Assembly (NCBI GenBank): GCA_938003565.1
Contig: CALKYB010000050.1
Span: forward strand, 1-7,066
Direction: 5' to 3'
DNA: 7,066 nucleotides
DNA from: an uncultured bacterium
Lineage (GTDB): Bacteria; Bdellovibrionota_C; UBA2361; SZUA-149; CALKYB01
Positions 5,259 to 7,066 of this stretch are shown here, one piece after another; the first letter of the stretch is position 1; the number at the start of each line of letters is the position of its first letter. Under the pieces are notes generated by a model that worked only from the letters and a program-made list of their open reading frames with translations, was not told the origin of the DNA and ran no database searches. Position numbers and translations under genes: made by a program.

Positions 5259-7066
5259 TTGAAGACCTCTGAGATAAGAGAACAGTTTCTAAACTTTTTT
5301 GAAAAGCATGGGCATACCAGAGTCCCCAGTGCTCCACTTATTCCACAAGGTGACCCGACCTTATTATTTGTCAATGCGGGGATGGTTCCTTTCAAGGACT
5401 GCTTCTTAGGCCAAGAGGATCGAGGCTATCAGCGTGCCACTAGTTGTCAGAAGAGTTTGCGAATTTCTGGAAAGCACAATGATCTAGAAAATGTAGGTCG
5501 TACCGCTCGGCACCATACCTTTTTTGAAATGTTAGGAAATTTTTCCTTTGGAGACTATTTTAAGCAACAGGCTATTTTGTATGCCTGGGAGTTTCTGACA
5601 GAAGTTATGGAGCTTGATAAGAGTAGGCTGTGGGTCACTATATTTGATGATGATGATGAAGCCGAGGTTCTTTGGAAGAAAAATACAGATGTTTTGGATG
5701 GAAGAATTTTAAGGTGTGGTGAGAAGGATAACTTTTGGTCAATGGGTGATACAGGTCCTTGTGGTCCTTGTTCCGAAATACATTATTACTTGGGTAGTAG
5801 CCCAGATAATCAGTCTGAAGAAGAGTTTCGTAAAGATGATGGTACCTATATCGAAATCTGGAATCTTGTCTTCATGCAGTTTAATCGCGATGCCTCTGGT
5901 AAAATGGAACCTCTTCCCAAGCCTTCTGTTGATACGGGAATGGGTTTGGAGCGGGTTGCAGCGGTTAAGCAAGGGGTTCTTTCAAATTATGATACCGATG
6001 AACTCCGAGGATTGATTTCTTTTACAGAGGGTATTTCCGGAAAACATTATTTGGGTAAAGACTATACAGAGCGAGATTTACTGAAGGATGTTCAGTACTC
6101 GCATGATGTAGCTCTTCGAGTTGTTGCGGATCATGTTCGATCAGCCAGTTTTTTAATTGCTGATGGGGTAATCCCTTCTAGTGATGGTAGAGGTTACGTT
6201 TTACGTCGTTTGATTCGCAGAGCTTGTCGTCATGCTCGAAATTTGGGCTTGAAAGAAGCTTTTCTTTTTAAAGTGAGTGAAGAGTTAGCTCGAATTATGG
6301 CCGACTCATATGGGGAATTGTTAGCGGAAAAAGAAAAGATTTCTTCTGTAATTCGAAAAGAGGAAGAAAAGTTTCTTGTTACCTTGGATACAGGGATTAA
6401 TCTTCTTTCTAAAGAGATCGCCAAAACAACTGCAACTAAGTTTAGTGGTAAAGTAGCCTTTCAGCTCCATGATACTTATGGTTTTCCGCTTGATATGACA
6501 GAGGATATCACGAGAACTCACGGGCTTAGCGTTGACCAGGAAGAGTTTTTGGAAGCGATGGAGGAGCAAAGGGCGAGGTCACGTAGCGCTAGATCCAGTG
6601 CCACAGACCTTATCCTAGAGAAGTCTGTAAAGGCTCAAAAAACAGAATTTGTCGGCTACGAGCAAGGGCAGTTTGAAACAGAAATTCTGGCTCTTTATGA
6701 TGAGTCTGGCGAATTGCAAAGAGCCGGTGAAGGTCAGCAGATTATAGTAGTTTGCGCTAAGACCCCCTTTTACGCTGAGAGTGGGGGGCAGGTAGGTGAT
6801 ACAGGTAGTATTAGCTCAAACCAGTCAACTCTAAATGTTGTTGATACCAAGAAAGTTGGTGGAAATACGATTGTTCATATTTGTGAAGTTGTTGATGGCC
6901 TTGTCGAGAAAGGGCAAGGGGTTCGTCTTGAAATAGAGGCTATTCGTCGACAACAAATCTCGCTAAATCACTCGGCAACTCATCTGCTACATTTGGCTCT
7001 TCGAGATGTTTTAGGGGAGCATGTGAAACAGGCTGGCTCTAGGGTTTCTGAAAAATCTCTGCGCTT
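5259..7066 (+). CDS. alaS: Alanyl-tRNA synthetase, N-terminal part (runs off the right edge)
   Basis: The class II synthetase that charges tRNA-Ala in the cytoplasm. The frame is uninterrupted for 602 codons to the window edge; the family is usually about 870-880 residues, so the last third (end of the editing domain with its second metal-ligand pair, and the C-Ala domain) lies outside. The N-terminus MKTSEIREQFLNFFEKHGH matches the family. Motif 2 is in RTARHHTFFEMLGNFSFGDYF (around 81-101), CGPCSEI is near 168-174, motif 3 is GMGLERVAAV (227-236), and the editing-domain metal site starts with HSATH (571-575). The start is TTG at 5259: an in-frame TAG at 5244-5246 excludes earlier starts, and the next ATG would delete conserved residues. 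The ribosome binding site is weak (AGAGAA at 5245-5250). It follows the HAD gene by 193 bases that hold competing hairpins. Identification is certain. Confidence 0.97.
   Translation, partial: MKTSEIREQFLNFFEKHGHTRVPSAPLIPQGDPTLLFVNAGMVPFKDCFLGQEDRGYQRATSCQKSLRISGKHNDLENVGRTARHHTFFEMLGNFSFGDYFKQQAILYAWEFLTEVMELDKSRLWVTIFDDDDEAEVLWKKNTDVLDGRILRCGEKDNFWSMGDTGPCGPCSEIHYYLGSSPDNQSEEEFRKDDGTYIEIWNLVFMQFNRDASGKMEPLPKPSVDTGMGLERVAAVKQGVLSNYDTDELRGLISFTEGISGKHYLGKDYTERDLLKDVQYSHDVALRVVADHVRSASFLIADGVIPSSDGRGYVLRRLIRRACRHARNLGLKEAFLFKVSEELARIMADSYGELLAEKEKISSVIRKEEEKFLVTLDTGINLLSKEIAKTTATKFSGKVAFQLHDTYGFPLDMTEDITRTHGLSVDQEEFLEAMEEQRARSRSARSSATDLILEKSVKAQKTEFVGYEQGQFETEILALYDESGELQRAGEGQQIIVVCAKTPFYAESGGQVGDTGSISSNQSTLNVVDTKKVGGNTIVHICEVVDGLVEKGQGVRLEIEAIRRQQISLNHSATHLLHLALRDVLGEHVKQAGSRVSEKSLR

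Noticed and set aside
5716..6015. Plus-strand open frame of 99 codons inside alaS
   Set aside because: It is out of frame with alaS, which reads continuously through this stretch with conserved motifs including motif 3, so it is a chance overlap.
1..7066. Mobile element, phage, CRISPR or defence-system content
   Set aside because: All complete genes are recognisable housekeeping families in even-looking composition, and I saw no transposase, integrase, terminal repeats or regularly spaced repeats.

Overview
The window is an ordinary housekeeping segment of a bacterial chromosome with about 40-45% GC (estimated by eye). It carries two partial genes, one at each edge, and four complete genes. 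The organism is probably Gram-negative: the main peptidase has the layout of periplasmic cross-wall endopeptidases of the YebA/MepM/Csd3 kind (cytosolic basic tail, one membrane segment, linker, LysM-like domain, M23 domain). The variant M23 motif GPHLDFRF resembles, from memory, delta-proteobacterial M23 proteins, but I cannot assign a phylum. I see no transposase, phage gene, CRISPR array, tRNA or rRNA.

Layout. Positions 1-80 (minus) hold the N-terminus of a small membrane protein running off the left edge. Positions 81-410 have no gene but contain several short dyads and a minus-strand terminator. Positions 411-830 (minus) encode RuvX/YqgF. Positions 831-1243 are a 413-base divergent intergenic region between ruvX and the peptidase gene. 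It contains nested inverted repeats that fold on paper into a three-way junction followed by a plus-strand terminator, then a perfect TATAAT box and a second structured stretch. From 1244 onward everything reads on the plus strand: an M23 peptidase (1244-2962), a TrmA/RlmD-type RNA uracil-5-methyltransferase (3029-4369), a HAD phosphatase (4391-5065) and alanyl-tRNA synthetase (5259 to beyond the right edge).

The plus-strand genes are spaced by 66, 21 and 193 bases. The methyltransferase and phosphatase very likely share a transcript. The peptidase may be in the same operon, while alaS has room for its own signals. Functionally this is a mix of cell-wall remodelling, RNA modification, metabolite phosphatase and translation, with no obvious single pathway.

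I found no clear new multi-gene system. The items most worth a second look are the structured intergenic RNA candidate at about 844-1018, the His-to-Asp change at a zinc-ligand position of the peptidase, the paired sequences that cover the methyltransferase ribosome binding site, the competing hairpins ahead of alaS, and the use of non-ATG starts in several of these genes.
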